This document shows, piece by piece, positions 55,779 through 64,000 of a DNA stretch of 64,000 nt. Position 1 is the stretch's first letter. Every line of letters begins with the position of its first letter. Source of the DNA: Listeria immobilis (GTDB lineage: Bacteria; Bacillota; Bacilli; Lactobacillales; Listeriaceae). The DNA is taken from the NCBI RefSeq assembly GCF_014322765.1, contig NZ_JAASTZ010000001.1, forward strand, positions 62,001 through 126,000, read 5' to 3'. The position numbers and the translations under genes were made by a program. Under the pieces are notes generated by a model. The model did no database searches, had not been told where the DNA came from, and saw nothing but the letters and a program-made list of their open reading frames with translations.

Positions 55779-57340
55779 AAAATACTAAAATTAGTTGTAA
55801 TTACATGCGTATTAATTCTCAGCATCGAACCTTTTAGTAGTTTGGCAGAAGAAACGGATAAGGCAGAACAACAAAATACTAGTGGGAAAGAAACCAATGT
55901 TGATGCTCCTTCTACTGAAAATAAAGAAGAATCAACGGAACCAGTATTGCTTGCAGGAGACAGTGATGCCACTTCTTTAGTCCCCGATGATAATTTAAGA
56001 GCAGACATTAACGCATTGCTTGAGAAACCAAGCGATTATCAGCCAACCGAAGCCGATTTAAATAATGCTACAGGGATATTAAATTTAACAAACAAAAGCT
56101 ATACTACATTAAATGGTTTGCAATATTTAAAAAATGTTTCGACACTTCAGATTGTCGGAATCACAGCCCCAGATACTGATGTAGCTTATATAGGTCAAAT
56201 GAGTGCACTTACTACTTTAAGCGTTAATTCAAGTAGTTTTGAAACCACTTCTGGACTAGAACCACTTCGAAATTTAACGAGCTTTAATTGGTCTGCAAAC
56301 GGTCCGGATGTGGTTGATGATGAGGTATTTACAGCTGAACCAAGAGCAAAATTTGATTTTTCTTTTGTAGCCAATAACCCTAATTTGACTATGTTAACTT
56401 TTGATTTAGTTTATTCCACCGATCCTAGTTATGCGTTTTTAAGCCAGCTCGGAAATTTAACTTATATCAGCCTTACCAATTCCAACATGAATAACGTCGC
56501 AGCAATTGCTGGGTTAAGTAAGCTAAATTATCTTAATTTAAATGTTAATAATATTGCTGATTTATCACCGCTGAAGAATCACCCTATTTATACAAGTACT
56601 TATGCAACAGACCAATTAATCGTTTTATCAGAGAAGGAAGTTACTTCAGGCGATAGTTTAACAATTGATAAACCAATTCAGCCTGATGATTCTGGAATTG
56701 ACTACACATTCCCAACCAATCCGAGTATGGTGCTGGAGGGAGATAAAATTGTCATGTCGAACATAACAGAAGGTTGCATTGTTGATTACAAATTATATGA
56801 TTATAAAACAGGCGAAAAAGATATCCTAGCGCCTGGTGTTTCTATGAACTTCACGAGTGAAATGCTACATTTTGATGGTCGAATTATTCAACCAATTACC
56901 GTGAACGAACCAGCTGCAGATGCTGCTCCTGTCACAGTGAACTATGTGGATGAAAATGGAGCAAAAGTTGCGGCAAGCGAAACTTTAACTGGAAAAGTAG
57001 ACGAGCCTTATCAAACAATTGCCAAAAAAGTGAGTGGCTACAAATTAACCAAGACGCCTACTAATGTAACTGGTGTATTTGAAACGAAAGCACAACCGTT
57101 ACTTATATATACAAAAAAGAAGCAGCTGTTAATCCAGTGGATCCGACAAACCCAACGAAGGCAACAGATCCGTCAAAATCAACAGAAATCAGCGTGCACG
57201 TGAAAGCTGAAACGCCAAAAAATACGAACTTGCCAAAAACAGGTGATACGAAATCCAATACACCAATTTTTCTTTTTGCGGGCACTTTACTTATAATTTC
57301 AGGAATTGTTTTACTGAAAAGGAGCCCTAAAGCAAAATAA
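55779..57340 (+). pseudogene. Degenerate tandem copy of the LRR-MucBP LPXTG gene
   Basis: It parallels the preceding gene along its length: signal peptide (KLVVITCVLILSIEPFSSLA), cap LVPDDNLRADINALLEKP, LRRs, one MucBP domain, short Pro-rich spacer, LPKTG and basic tail. Two lesions are visible. At the start, the neighbour reads GGAGATTGGAACATGAAGAA, but here GGAGAATGG is joined directly to AAAATAC, so about 9 bp with the ATG are gone. Near 57094, one A is lost in the codons for KAQTVTY, shifting the MucBP end, spacer and LPKTG (from 57137) into another frame. An internal TTG (55842) would give a protein without signal peptide. Confidence 0.88.
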
Positions 57341-57353
57341 ATGACAATAAATG

Positions 57354-57389
57354 TAGCTTGTTTCTTTATATTAATGAAGAAACAAGCTA
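57354..57389 (+). terminator. Hairpin after the LRR-MucBP pseudogene
   Basis: TAGCTTGTTTCTT (57354-57366) / AAGAAACAAGCTA (57377-57389) is perfect over 13 bp but is followed by TAAAATTC, a poor T-tract. Probably a terminator. Confidence 0.6.
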
Positions 57390-57550
57390 TAAAATTCGGT
57401 TTTCAAACGCTTTCTTGAAAAAAATCGTGTAAATAGGTTAGTTTATGAAGAAATAGGGTATTCTTAGGAAAGAGAATATGTTAAAGTAAAGATAGAGAGA
57501 AAAACTAAAAAGAGAATGAAAAACAAATTTTTGAAGATGGAGTGATGAGT

Positions 57551-57697
57551 TTGGATAGTAATCAAAAAGATTTGAATCAAGTAATCCGTCAGCTTAAAGA
57601 AAAAGGCATTGTAGTCGAAAAAACAAAATCACGAAAAGATATTTGGCAATCTGTTAGTAGCAAAGCGCTTCCTAACATGACACTTCGATTGCAGTAA
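57551..57697 (+). CDS. Small protein, about 48 residues
   Basis: TTG 57551 lies eight bases after GGAG (57539-57542); ATG 57545 in the same frame is too close to it. The product is soluble and charged (LNQVIRQLKEKGIVVEKTKS, then DIWQSVSSKAL). I do not recognise it. It stands alone between the surface-protein pseudogene and the next gene. Confidence 0.45.
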   Translation: MDSNQKDLNQVIRQLKEKGIVVEKTKSRKDIWQSVSSKALPNMTLRLQ

Positions 57698-57923
57698 AAG
57701 GAAAAGTGAAAGCTTTTTTATATGTATTTAAATCGTCCTATGTATCCAAAAAGACACAAGGAGGCTTGATTTTCATATAAATTATCTTCACTTTTTTTAT
57801 TTGTCATCAATTAGTCACTTAGTTTTGATGTTTCTGTTATCCTTTTTAGCTAGAAATGTTGTATGATGGATTAGGAAGGCTTTTACCTATTAATAGAAAA
57901 TAGAATTAGAGTGAGGCAAATAC
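57698..57923. other. Intergenic sequence
   Basis: AT-rich with no gene. No clear terminator follows the small protein, and no unambiguous promoter pair precedes the next gene. Confidence 0.4.
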
Positions 57924-58682
57924 ATGAAAAAAGAAGCGATAAATCAACAATCATTTTATGTTCATATTGATCATGTTATTAATAATGTAGCAACAAGTGG
58001 TATTTCTTTTTGCGATTTCTTAAATGGAGTCGGCCAGCCGCCCGAAAATATTTTGCTAATTAAACACAAAATAGAAGATGCATCATATAATGCCCATACA
58101 GCTTTTTACTATTTGGAACCAAATGATTTAGCAAATATATCCAAAGAAAATTTTAGTCCGCTTTGTTGGATTGATTTTGAAGATGTAGAACTTTTGAATC
58201 AATTAACCCCTCAAGAAGTAGCGGAAATGCTATATTTAGCACATACAGGGCGTCATTTGCGGTCTCCGTTTTACTATAAGTTGCAAAATAATTTTGTTTA
58301 CTTAACGAAAGAGGATGGACGTTATAATAAAGTCTATTATCGCAATTTAAACCATTTTTATATGTTACTTAGTTTTGTTATAGCTCGAAAAACAACAGAA
58401 CTCGTAAATGAAAAATCATTTTTATCGTTTGGAAAGAAAAAATATATTGCAGAACCACCAGTTGAATTATTGAAAAAAATGGCGGAATATTTCCGTGATG
58501 GTGCCTGTATTGCTTTTGAAAACATTATTAAAACACGCACGCAAATTGAAGTTCCAATTGGCATAGGATTAAAAGAAGAAATGACAGAACTTGAAAACAG
58601 TGCAATTATACATTACGAAAAAGAAGTAGCAAAACTAGTATATGATTTAAAACAAAATGAATGGAATTATATCGAATTATAA
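57924..58682 (+). CDS. Conserved protein of unknown function
   Basis: 252 residues, soluble, no signal peptide, mixed alpha/beta. Aromatic-rich patches (FYVHIDHVINN; SPFYYKLQNNFVYLTKEDGRYNKVYYRNLNHFY split over about 112-145) and a helical C-terminus are notable, but I know of no matching domain. GTGAGGC precedes the ATG. It is monocistronic, ahead of the TetR/SMR operon. Confidence 0.75.
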   Translation: MKKEAINQQSFYVHIDHVINNVATSGISFCDFLNGVGQPPENILLIKHKIEDASYNAHTAFYYLEPNDLANISKENFSPLCWIDFEDVELLNQLTPQEVAEMLYLAHTGRHLRSPFYYKLQNNFVYLTKEDGRYNKVYYRNLNHFYMLLSFVIARKTTELVNEKSFLSFGKKKYIAEPPVELLKKMAEYFRDGACIAFENIIKTRTQIEVPIGIGLKEEMTELENSAIIHYEKEVAKLVYDLKQNEWNYIEL

Positions 58683-58683
58683 A

Positions 58684-58719
58684 AAATCAAACTTTTTCCT
58701 TCACGTTTGGTTTTTTATT
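58684..58719 (+). terminator. Terminator of the preceding unknown gene
   Basis: AAATCAAAC (58684-58692) / GTTTGGTTT (58705-58713), one G-U, followed by TTTATTT. Confidence 0.75.
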
Positions 58720-58729
58720 TGCTATTATA

Positions 58730-58749
58730 TAACTAATGAACGTTAGTTA
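58730..58749. promoter_or_regulatory. Palindromic operator of the TetR/SMR operon
   Basis: TAACTAA (58730-58736) and TTAGTTA (58743-58749) are perfect arms around TGAACG, 12 bp before the tetR start and overlapping its ribosome-site region and probable -10 (TATTATAT). Autorepression by TetR is likely. Confidence 0.75.
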
Positions 58750-58761
58750 GGAGGGGATCTA

Positions 58762-59316
58762 ATGACAAAAAAATTAGTAAAAGAGACCGCATTAGCCCTT
58801 TTTGCCGAGAAAGGCTATGATGGTACTGCTCTTTCCGAAATAGCAAAAGCAGTAGGGATTAAGACGCCATCTTTATATGCTCATTTTTCGTCAAAAGAGG
58901 CACTTTTTTTAGAAGTATATCAAGATAGCATCCAAACAGAGCTAAAAGAACTTCAACAAGTGGCACTAAATGAAGAATTGTTTGGAGTAGAGAAACTTCG
59001 GAAAATATTTTTTGTTGCAACAGATTTTTCGAGTAATCCAGATGAGAAGAAATTTTTTCAACGAGCTGTTTTTTATCCACCAAAGTCACTTTTTAAAGAA
59101 TTAAAAGAAGAGACAAAGACTTACGAACAATTAACGAACGATATTTTAAGAGAAACATTAAAACAAATTGCAACAGAAGCTACTTTAGTGAGATGGATGC
59201 ATGTGTTTTATGCACTCCTAGATGGGCTTAGTGTAGAGCATGGGATTTATGATGAAACGGAATTTGAGCTTCGCCGAGAATCCGCTTGGGAAGTTCTCGA
59301 AGGTTTGCTTAAATAA
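58762..59316 (+). CDS. TetR family repressor of the SMR efflux genes
   Basis: 184 residues: N-terminal HTH (TALALFAEKGYDGTALSEIAKAVGIKTPSLYAHFSSKEALF), followed by an alpha-helical ligand domain. GGAGGGG precedes the ATG. Two SMR subunits follow 17 bp downstream in the same direction, so it probably senses a cationic compound they export. Confidence 0.92.
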   Translation: MTKKLVKETALALFAEKGYDGTALSEIAKAVGIKTPSLYAHFSSKEALFLEVYQDSIQTELKELQQVALNEELFGVEKLRKIFFVATDFSSNPDEKKFFQRAVFYPPKSLFKELKEETKTYEQLTNDILRETLKQIATEATLVRWMHVFYALLDGLSVEHGIYDETEFELRRESAWEVLEGLLK

Positions 59317-59332
59317 ATTGGAGGTAATAACA

Positions 59333-59674
59333 TTGGCTTGGTTTTATTTGATTTTAGCAGGATTGTCAGAGATAGTTTGGGCTTTTGGACTAAAAGAATC
59401 ACACGGTTTTACTATGCTTGGGTGGAGTCTTTTAACTGTAGCCTTTTTAATAGTTAGTTTTTGGTTGTTTTCAATTGCGATGAGACATATTCCAATTGGT
59501 ACGGCATATGCTATTTTTACAGGGATTGGAGCAGCTGGGACCGCAATTGTCGGAATGGTGTTTCTTTCAGAAGGTGTTTCTTTTTGGAAAATTGTATCGC
59601 TCATTGTTTTATTGGTAGGAATTATTGGCTTAAAATTAGTCGATGGTAGCGAGCCGGAAAAGGATGGTAGATAA
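59333..59674 (+). CDS. SMR multidrug efflux subunit 1
   Basis: 113 residues from TTG 59333 with GGAGG eight bases upstream; the longer frame runs back into tetR. Four helices, with the essential Glu in AGLSEIVWAFGLK (about 14) and the SMR signature IPIGTAYAIFTGIGAAG. The longer charged tail (DGSEPEKDGR) is typical of one partner in a heterodimeric pair such as YkkCD or EbrAB. Confidence 0.9.
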   Translation: MAWFYLILAGLSEIVWAFGLKESHGFTMLGWSLLTVAFLIVSFWLFSIAMRHIPIGTAYAIFTGIGAAGTAIVGMVFLSEGVSFWKIVSLIVLLVGIIGLKLVDGSEPEKDGR

Positions 59675-59676
59675 AA

Positions 59677-59997
59677 ATGGATTGGTTATTCTTATTTATT
59701 GCAGGATTATGTGAAATGGTATTTGTGGTTATGTTAAAGCTATCAGAAGGTTTTAAACGAATTGGTTATGCCATTTTAACGGTTATCTTTATGTCAGGCA
59801 GCTTCTTCCTATTATCATTAGCGCTTAAAACAATTCCCATTGGGACAGGTTATGCTATTTGGACAGGAATTGGCGCTGTCGGAAGTGTTGTTTTAGGAAT
59901 GCTGGTGTTTAAGGAACGTAAAAGTGTTGGCAAAATATTATTTATTACAATGATTATCACTGGTGTCGTTGGCTTAAAATTAACATCTGGCGTTTAA
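59677..59997 (+). CDS. SMR multidrug efflux subunit 2
   Basis: 106 residues, four helices, with the conserved Glu in AGLCEMVFVVMLK and IPIGTGYAIWTGIGAVG. It starts 2 bp after its partner's stop, so the two are coupled and probably form an antiparallel heterodimer exporting quaternary cations by proton exchange. Confidence 0.92.
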   Translation: MDWLFLFIAGLCEMVFVVMLKLSEGFKRIGYAILTVIFMSGSFFLLSLALKTIPIGTGYAIWTGIGAVGSVVLGMLVFKERKSVGKILFITMIITGVVGLKLTSGV

Positions 59998-60002
59998 TAA
60001 GG

Positions 60003-60079
60003 TAGGTTGAAAAAGTCCTTTTTCGAGTAAGAGAACATTTGTCTTACTTAAAAAAGAAGATTTTTTCAACCTATTTTTT
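60003..60079 (+). terminator. Two-level terminator of the SMR operon
   Basis: TAGGTTGAAAAA (60003-60014) pairs with TTTTTTCAACCTA (60061-60073), enclosing a second hairpin AGTAAG / CTTACT. T residues follow. Confidence 0.8.
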
Positions 60080-60146
60080 AGTTATGCCTTTTCATCTTGC
60101 TAAAACATGGTAAAATAGATAAAGCGAATAATGACGGAGGGGTATT

Positions 60147-61259
60147 ATGAAAACCAAGTTAATTTTACTATACGGCGGAAAATCTGCAGAACATGAGGTT
60201 TCTTTACAAACAGCATTTTCTGTAATTAATGCACTGGATTTAAACAAATTTGAAGCACAACCAATATATATTACAAATGAAGGAGAATGGGTACAAGGCC
60301 CGCTTCTAGATGGAAAATTAGATTTTGTAGAGCAATTGCGTTTTGATGTAGCAGATAAGATGGAATTAGCTTTAACAGAAACGGAAAAATCAGCGGGAAA
60401 ACTTATTAGTCCAGCTGTTTTACAAGCAGATGGTCAAGAAACTGTAGTATTTCCTTTATTGCATGGACCAAACGGGGAAGATGGTACGGTGCAAGGGCTA
60501 TTTGAAGTTTTAAATATTCCTTATGTTGGGAATGGCGTGCTTGCTTCATCCGCAGCAATGGATAAAATTGTTATGAAAAAAATCTTTGCTGATGCGGCAA
60601 TCCCTCAAGTTCCCGCAGTGGCTGTTCGACAGATTGATTGGAATAACTTTAAAGATGAAATGGTTAGTGAAATGGAAGAAGTACTTGAATATCCAGTTTT
60701 TGTTAAACCAGCAAACCTTGGTTCAAGTGTTGGTATTAGCAAGGCGACCAATAAACAAGAATTAACTGAAGCGATGACTGAAGCATTTTTATATGATCGT
60801 CGTGTTGTTGTAGAACAGGGTGTCATTGCACGCGAAATTGAAATGGGTGTTCTTGGAAATGATACGCCGGTTTGTTCTGTGCCGGGCGAGATATTGCCAG
60901 AAGGTGCGGTAGCGAAGTTTTATGACTATAAAGCGAAATATCAAGATAACAATACAACATTAATTATTCCGACTGAGGTAGATCCTGAAATATTGGAACA
61001 AATGAAAGAATATGCTATTCAAGCGTTCTTAGGACTAGATGCAAGTGGACTTGTTCGAGCAGATTTCTTTTTAACTGACGACAACCAATTGTTTTTAAAT
61101 GAAGTGAATACAATGCCCGGTTTTACGCCTTATAGCATGTACCCACTTCTATGGCAGGAAACAGGCTTGCCTTATCCAGCGTTAATTGAACGATTAGTAG
61201 ATTTAGCAAAAGAACGCCATGCAGCAAAAAATGCACTTAAATATAAATTAGAAGACTAA
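60147..61259 (+). CDS. ddl: D-alanine--D-alanine ligase
   Basis: 370 residues, ATP-grasp. N-terminal LLYGGKSAEHEVSLQTA; HGPNGEDGTVQGLFEVLNIPYVG with the dipeptide-site Glu; ATP-binding FVKPANLGSSVGISK; catalytic and metal ligands in VRADFFL and LNEVNTMPGFTPYSMYP. It makes the D-Ala-D-Ala used by MurF, encoded next. GACGGAGGGG precedes the ATG. The Tyr in the omega loop (KFYDYKAKY) indicates D-Ala rather than D-Lac specificity. Confidence 0.96.
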   Translation: MKTKLILLYGGKSAEHEVSLQTAFSVINALDLNKFEAQPIYITNEGEWVQGPLLDGKLDFVEQLRFDVADKMELALTETEKSAGKLISPAVLQADGQETVVFPLLHGPNGEDGTVQGLFEVLNIPYVGNGVLASSAAMDKIVMKKIFADAAIPQVPAVAVRQIDWNNFKDEMVSEMEEVLEYPVFVKPANLGSSVGISKATNKQELTEAMTEAFLYDRRVVVEQGVIAREIEMGVLGNDTPVCSVPGEILPEGAVAKFYDYKAKYQDNNTTLIIPTEVDPEILEQMKEYAIQAFLGLDASGLVRADFFLTDDNQLFLNEVNTMPGFTPYSMYPLLWQETGLPYPALIERLVDLAKERHAAKNALKYKLED

Positions 61260-61271
61260 AATAAGCAGAAG

Positions 61272-61302
61272 GCAGTTTTCATCTAAGGAAGCTGCTTTTT
61301 TA
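61272..61302 (+). terminator. Terminator/attenuator between ddl and murF
   Basis: GCAGTTTTC (61272-61280) / GGAAGCTGC (61287-61295), with G-U pairs, followed by six T residues. murF begins 14 bp later, so this may reduce rather than stop transcription. Confidence 0.7.
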
Positions 61303-61315
61303 TGGAAGCGAGCGA

Positions 61316-62695
61316 TTGAATTTGAAAAAAACAGTAGGCGAAGTAGTAGCAATGTTAGATAATTCTATTCATACAGATGCATTTCGCGATGTCGTTATTA
61401 CTGGTGTTTGCTTTGACACAAGGCAAATAAAGCCAGGCGATTTATTTGTCCCTTTCGTAGGTAATTTGCGTGATGGGCACGAGTTTGTAGGGCAAGCGCG
61501 AGAAATGGGTGCTGTCGCAAGTTTTTGGCAGAAAGATATTCCTAATCCGCCGACTGATTTTCCAGTTATTTTAGTGGAGGATACTTTACTTGCACTTCAA
61601 GAGTTAGCGATGAAGTATATACAAGAAGTAAAGCCGAAAGTTATTGCTATCACTGGAAGTAACGGGAAAACAACGACAAAAGATATTATGGCTGCGATGG
61701 TAGAGACTACGTATAAAGTTCATTATACTGGCGGGAATTTCAATAATCATATCGGATTGCCATATACGATTTTAACTATGCCAGAAGATACAGAAGTGGC
61801 TGTGCTTGAAATGGGTATGAACCACCGTCATGAAATTGAAGTATTATCCAAAATTGCCAAACCAGATATTGCCATTATTACCAATATTGGAGAAGCGCAT
61901 ATTGAATATCTAGGTTCACGTTTAGAAATTGCAAAAGCCAAATTAGAAATAACTGCTGGACTTAATCCGAGTGGAATTTTAATTTATCCATATGAAGAAA
62001 CCTTGCTATTAAGCCATATTGAAGGTGACTTTAGACAGTTAACTTTCGGTAAATCGAATGATGCTGAAATTTATCCGTTAGAAATTCGTGCGGAAACAGA
62101 AGGAACAGCATTTATAACCAATTGGGAACCTGATTTAGAGATATTTGTTCCGATTATCGGGGAGCATAACGTATTTAATACTATGGCAGCAATGCTCGCA
62201 GCAAGAGAAATTGGGATAGAAGGCAAGAAGATTCAAACAGCTTTAAAGAATATGGAACGCTCAAAAAGCCGCTTAGAATGGTTAACAGCAAAAAATGGCG
62301 CAAGAATTTTAAACGATGCGTATAATTCTAGTCCAACAGCACTTAAAACGGTTTTAAAAACATTTATGCATATGGATTCAAAAGGAAAGCCAAAGTATTT
62401 AGTTCTTGCGGATATGCTAGAATTAGGTGAATTATCTGAGCAACTGCACCAAGAGTCTGCGGAAGTGCTTGAAAACGGAACGATTGAGAAGATATTTTTA
62501 TTAGGAGATGCAATGAAAGCTTTTGAATCTGTGGCAAAAACAAAAATTGGTCAGGAAAAAGTTCAACATTTTGACACGAAAGAATCGCTTGAAACAGCAC
62601 TTCTTCATGATATAAGCGGAAATGAATGGATACTGGTCAAAGGTTCTTATGGAATGGGCTTGAAAGATGTAGTAGAAAATCTTATTATTAAGTGA
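61316..62695 (+). CDS. murF: UDP-MurNAc-tripeptide--D-alanyl-D-alanine ligase
   Basis: 459 residues. P-loop ITGSNGKTTTKDIMAAM (about 110), GNFNNHIGLPYT, LEMGMNHRHEIE, and the late NDAYNSSPTALK (about 327) are Mur ligase hallmarks of MurF. It adds the D-Ala-D-Ala made by Ddl to the precursor, completing the pentapeptide. Start TTG 61316 lies seven bases after GGAAG; TTG 61322 is an alternative. Confidence 0.95.
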   Translation: MNLKKTVGEVVAMLDNSIHTDAFRDVVITGVCFDTRQIKPGDLFVPFVGNLRDGHEFVGQAREMGAVASFWQKDIPNPPTDFPVILVEDTLLALQELAMKYIQEVKPKVIAITGSNGKTTTKDIMAAMVETTYKVHYTGGNFNNHIGLPYTILTMPEDTEVAVLEMGMNHRHEIEVLSKIAKPDIAIITNIGEAHIEYLGSRLEIAKAKLEITAGLNPSGILIYPYEETLLLSHIEGDFRQLTFGKSNDAEIYPLEIRAETEGTAFITNWEPDLEIFVPIIGEHNVFNTMAAMLAAREIGIEGKKIQTALKNMERSKSRLEWLTAKNGARILNDAYNSSPTALKTVLKTFMHMDSKGKPKYLVLADMLELGELSEQLHQESAEVLENGTIEKIFLLGDAMKAFESVAKTKIGQEKVQHFDTKESLETALLHDISGNEWILVKGSYGMGLKDVVENLIIK

Positions 62696-62762
62696 CGAAT
62701 AAATTTGGACATACCAATATGGTCAATGCACAGGTAATAATTTGAACAGGAGGAAAGGCATA

Positions 62763-63476
62763 ATGGTTGCTTGTCTATGTATTCATGGTTTTACAGGTTC
62801 GCCAAAAGAGGTGAAGCCACTCGCTGATTATTTGCGGGAGCACACAGATTGGGATATACTTACGCCCACTTTGCCAGGCCATGATCACCTGCGCCACTTA
62901 AAAAATGTGACATATAAAGATTGGCTTGTTTTTGTAGACAGTATTTTAAGTCAACTTTTAAAAGAAGACGAAGAAGTATATATTATTGGTTTTTCAATGG
63001 GTGGTTTGCTTGCTGGATGGCTTGCGAGGCACTACCCGGAAGTGAAAAAACTAGTGTTACTTAGTACTGCAGTAAATGCGATGGAATGGCCGCAAATTAT
63101 TGGGAATTCCAAACAAGTATTAGCAGAAGCAAAAGAAGTCACATTAAAAAATAGTCCGATGTTCAAACGCTATCAAAAGAAAATGACAGAGACTCCGTGG
63201 GCTTCCGCGCTTCAATTTCAAAAAATGGTAGCTTTAGCAAAACCTGTTTTTGAACATATTGAAATTCCAACTTTTATTGCGCAAGGTAGTAATGATTCGG
63301 TTGTTCCTGCCGAAAAAAGTGTTAACTTCTTAATGGAAAGCATTCCAGGACCAAAAGAACTTTTCATTTTGGAAGGGGCAGATCACGTTATTTGTCAGGA
63401 TAAGCAAGCGGAGCAACTTTTTGAAGCTGTATGGAGATTTTTACAAAAAGACTTTGCCGTATTAAAAACAAATTAA
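62763..63476 (+). CDS. Est30-like carboxylesterase / alpha/beta hydrolase
   Basis: 237 residues from ATG 62763, nine bases after AGGAGG. Catalytic Ser in GFSMGG (about 82-87), Asp in AQGSNDSVVPAE, His in GADHVICQD. N-terminal CIHGFTGSP forms the oxyanion region. It matches the Bacillus/Geobacillus Est30 family, which cleaves short-chain esters; the natural substrate is unknown. Confidence 0.9.
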   Translation: MVACLCIHGFTGSPKEVKPLADYLREHTDWDILTPTLPGHDHLRHLKNVTYKDWLVFVDSILSQLLKEDEEVYIIGFSMGGLLAGWLARHYPEVKKLVLLSTAVNAMEWPQIIGNSKQVLAEAKEVTLKNSPMFKRYQKKMTETPWASALQFQKMVALAKPVFEHIEIPTFIAQGSNDSVVPAEKSVNFLMESIPGPKELFILEGADHVICQDKQAEQLFEAVWRFLQKDFAVLKTN

Positions 63477-63477
63477 T

Positions 63478-63514
63478 AAAACGATTCAGCTTATCGTTGC
63501 TGAATCGTTTTTTT
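63478..63514. terminator. Bidirectional terminator between esterase and LacI genes
   Basis: AAAACGATTCAGC (63478-63490) / GCTGAATCGTTTT (63499-63511), with T residues after it. The minus-strand stop codon lies in the loop. Confidence 0.9.
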
Positions 63515-64000
63515 ATTTGTATTAACAGAGTCTCGTACAATTAAATTCGTCGCCAGAGCCAGATGAACATAGCCTTCTTCTGGTTTTCTTATACGGTTAT
63601 ACATTAATTCTACTGCTTTTTCACCCATAAATGCTAAATTAGTGCACATAGTTGTGAGTGGTGGCTTGCTTAGTACAGTAAACTCCGTATTGTCAAAACA
63701 AATAATCGATAAGTCTTTCGGAATGGTATAGCCTTTTGATTGTAAATAAGTATTTAAAATAAATCCTAGCCCTGAGTTGACACAAAACCAGGCTGTTGGC
63801 AGTTCATCCAGTTCATCCAATGTTTTATAGAGACTCATCTGCTCTTCTTTAATACGAGTGATAGCATATTTTTTATTAAACGGAATTTGATAGTGCGTTA
63901 GTGCTTTTTTATAACCTTCCAATCGTTCTTCATAACTTGGAGAAAAAGTAATATCTCCTAAAAATCCAATTTTTTGATGGTTGTTTTGAATTAGATACTC
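63491..64000 (-). CDS. LacI family transcriptional regulator (C-terminal part)
   Basis: The frame is open to the right window edge; 169 codons are visible, without the HTH. IGFLGDITFSPSYEERLEGY, LPTAWFCVNSGLGF, IPKDLSIICFDNTEF, and PPLTTMCTNLAFMGEKAVELM are the typical features of the LacI sugar-binding domain, subdomains 1 and 2. The target is outside the window. Confidence 0.9.
   Translation of the reverse strand, partial: EYLIQNNHQKIGFLGDITFSPSYEERLEGYKKALTHYQIPFNKKYAITRIKEEQMSLYKTLDELDELPTAWFCVNSGLGFILNTYLQSKGYTIPKDLSIICFDNTEFTVLSKPPLTTMCTNLAFMGEKAVELMYNRIRKPEEGYVHLALATNLIVRDSVNTNKKTIQQR

Noticed and set aside
1-64000. tRNA or rRNA genes
   Set aside because: No cloverleaf with CCA-adjacent features or conserved rRNA segment was recognised by eye; a tRNA scan would settle it.

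Overview
This window is low-GC Firmicute chromosome, and its gene content and order point to Listeria sensu stricto (the L. monocytogenes / innocua / welshimeri / seeligeri group). Evidence for this is the run pyruvate:flavodoxin oxidoreductase - class III fructose-bisphosphatase - hexose-phosphate transporter - tetracycline-efflux-like MFS - Ca2+ P-type ATPase - glutamine ABC transporter - SMR pair - ddl - murF, together with several LPXTG proteins carrying leucine-rich repeats (LRR), MucBP and Cna_B domains. The hexose-phosphate transporter is internally deleted although a perfect PrfA box still stands in front of it, and several other genes are broken. Both facts suggest a non-pathogenic or attenuated lineage; I cannot name the species.

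Region by region. 0.4-4.4 kb: a MucBP LPXTG protein, a FabK-like flavoenzyme and a frameshifted Crp/Fnr regulator. 4.5-10.8 kb: a decayed cation P-type ATPase, an unknown protein, a GNAT acetyltransferase, a lipoprotein, and a divergent MerR / aldo-keto reductase pair. 10.8-18.3 kb: a 1653-residue internalin-like LPXTG protein with two kinds of long internal repeat, and a Cna_B surface protein stopped just before its sorting signal. 18.4-34.5 kb: an AlkZ-like winged-helix protein, HMG-CoA reductase, two hexapeptide acetyltransferases flanking a LysR regulator, a second MerR / aldo-keto reductase pair, Na/Pi cotransporter, NifJ, Fbp, an AEC transporter and a secreted LRR protein. 34.5-36.4 kb: gene debris, an ABC ATPase fragment, a PrfA box and the deleted hpt. 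36.4-47.9 kb: MarR-controlled MFS efflux, LysR/DMT pair, Ca2+ ATPase, HAD phosphatase, RidA, a SAM-I riboswitch with a MetE-like methyltransferase, and a UvrC-like protein ending before the RNase H domain. 48.0-51.0 kb: an LXG polymorphic toxin, its likely immunity gene, and about 1 kb of decayed fragments. 51.1-64.0 kb: glutamine-type ABC transporter, tandem LRR-MucBP proteins (the second a pseudogene), unknown proteins, TetR with two SMR subunits, Ddl, MurF, an Est30-like esterase and the end of a LacI regulator.

Two themes stand out. Regulator-target modules recur, and several have readable operators: two MerR promoters with 19-bp spacers, a MarR motif shared by two promoters, a TetR palindrome, a PrfA box and an S-box leader. 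Gene decay is also concentrated here: seven pseudogenes or fragments with identifiable lesions, mostly in surface proteins and transport, beside an apparently intact LXG toxin-immunity cassette. That cassette is the best candidate for a little-described system.
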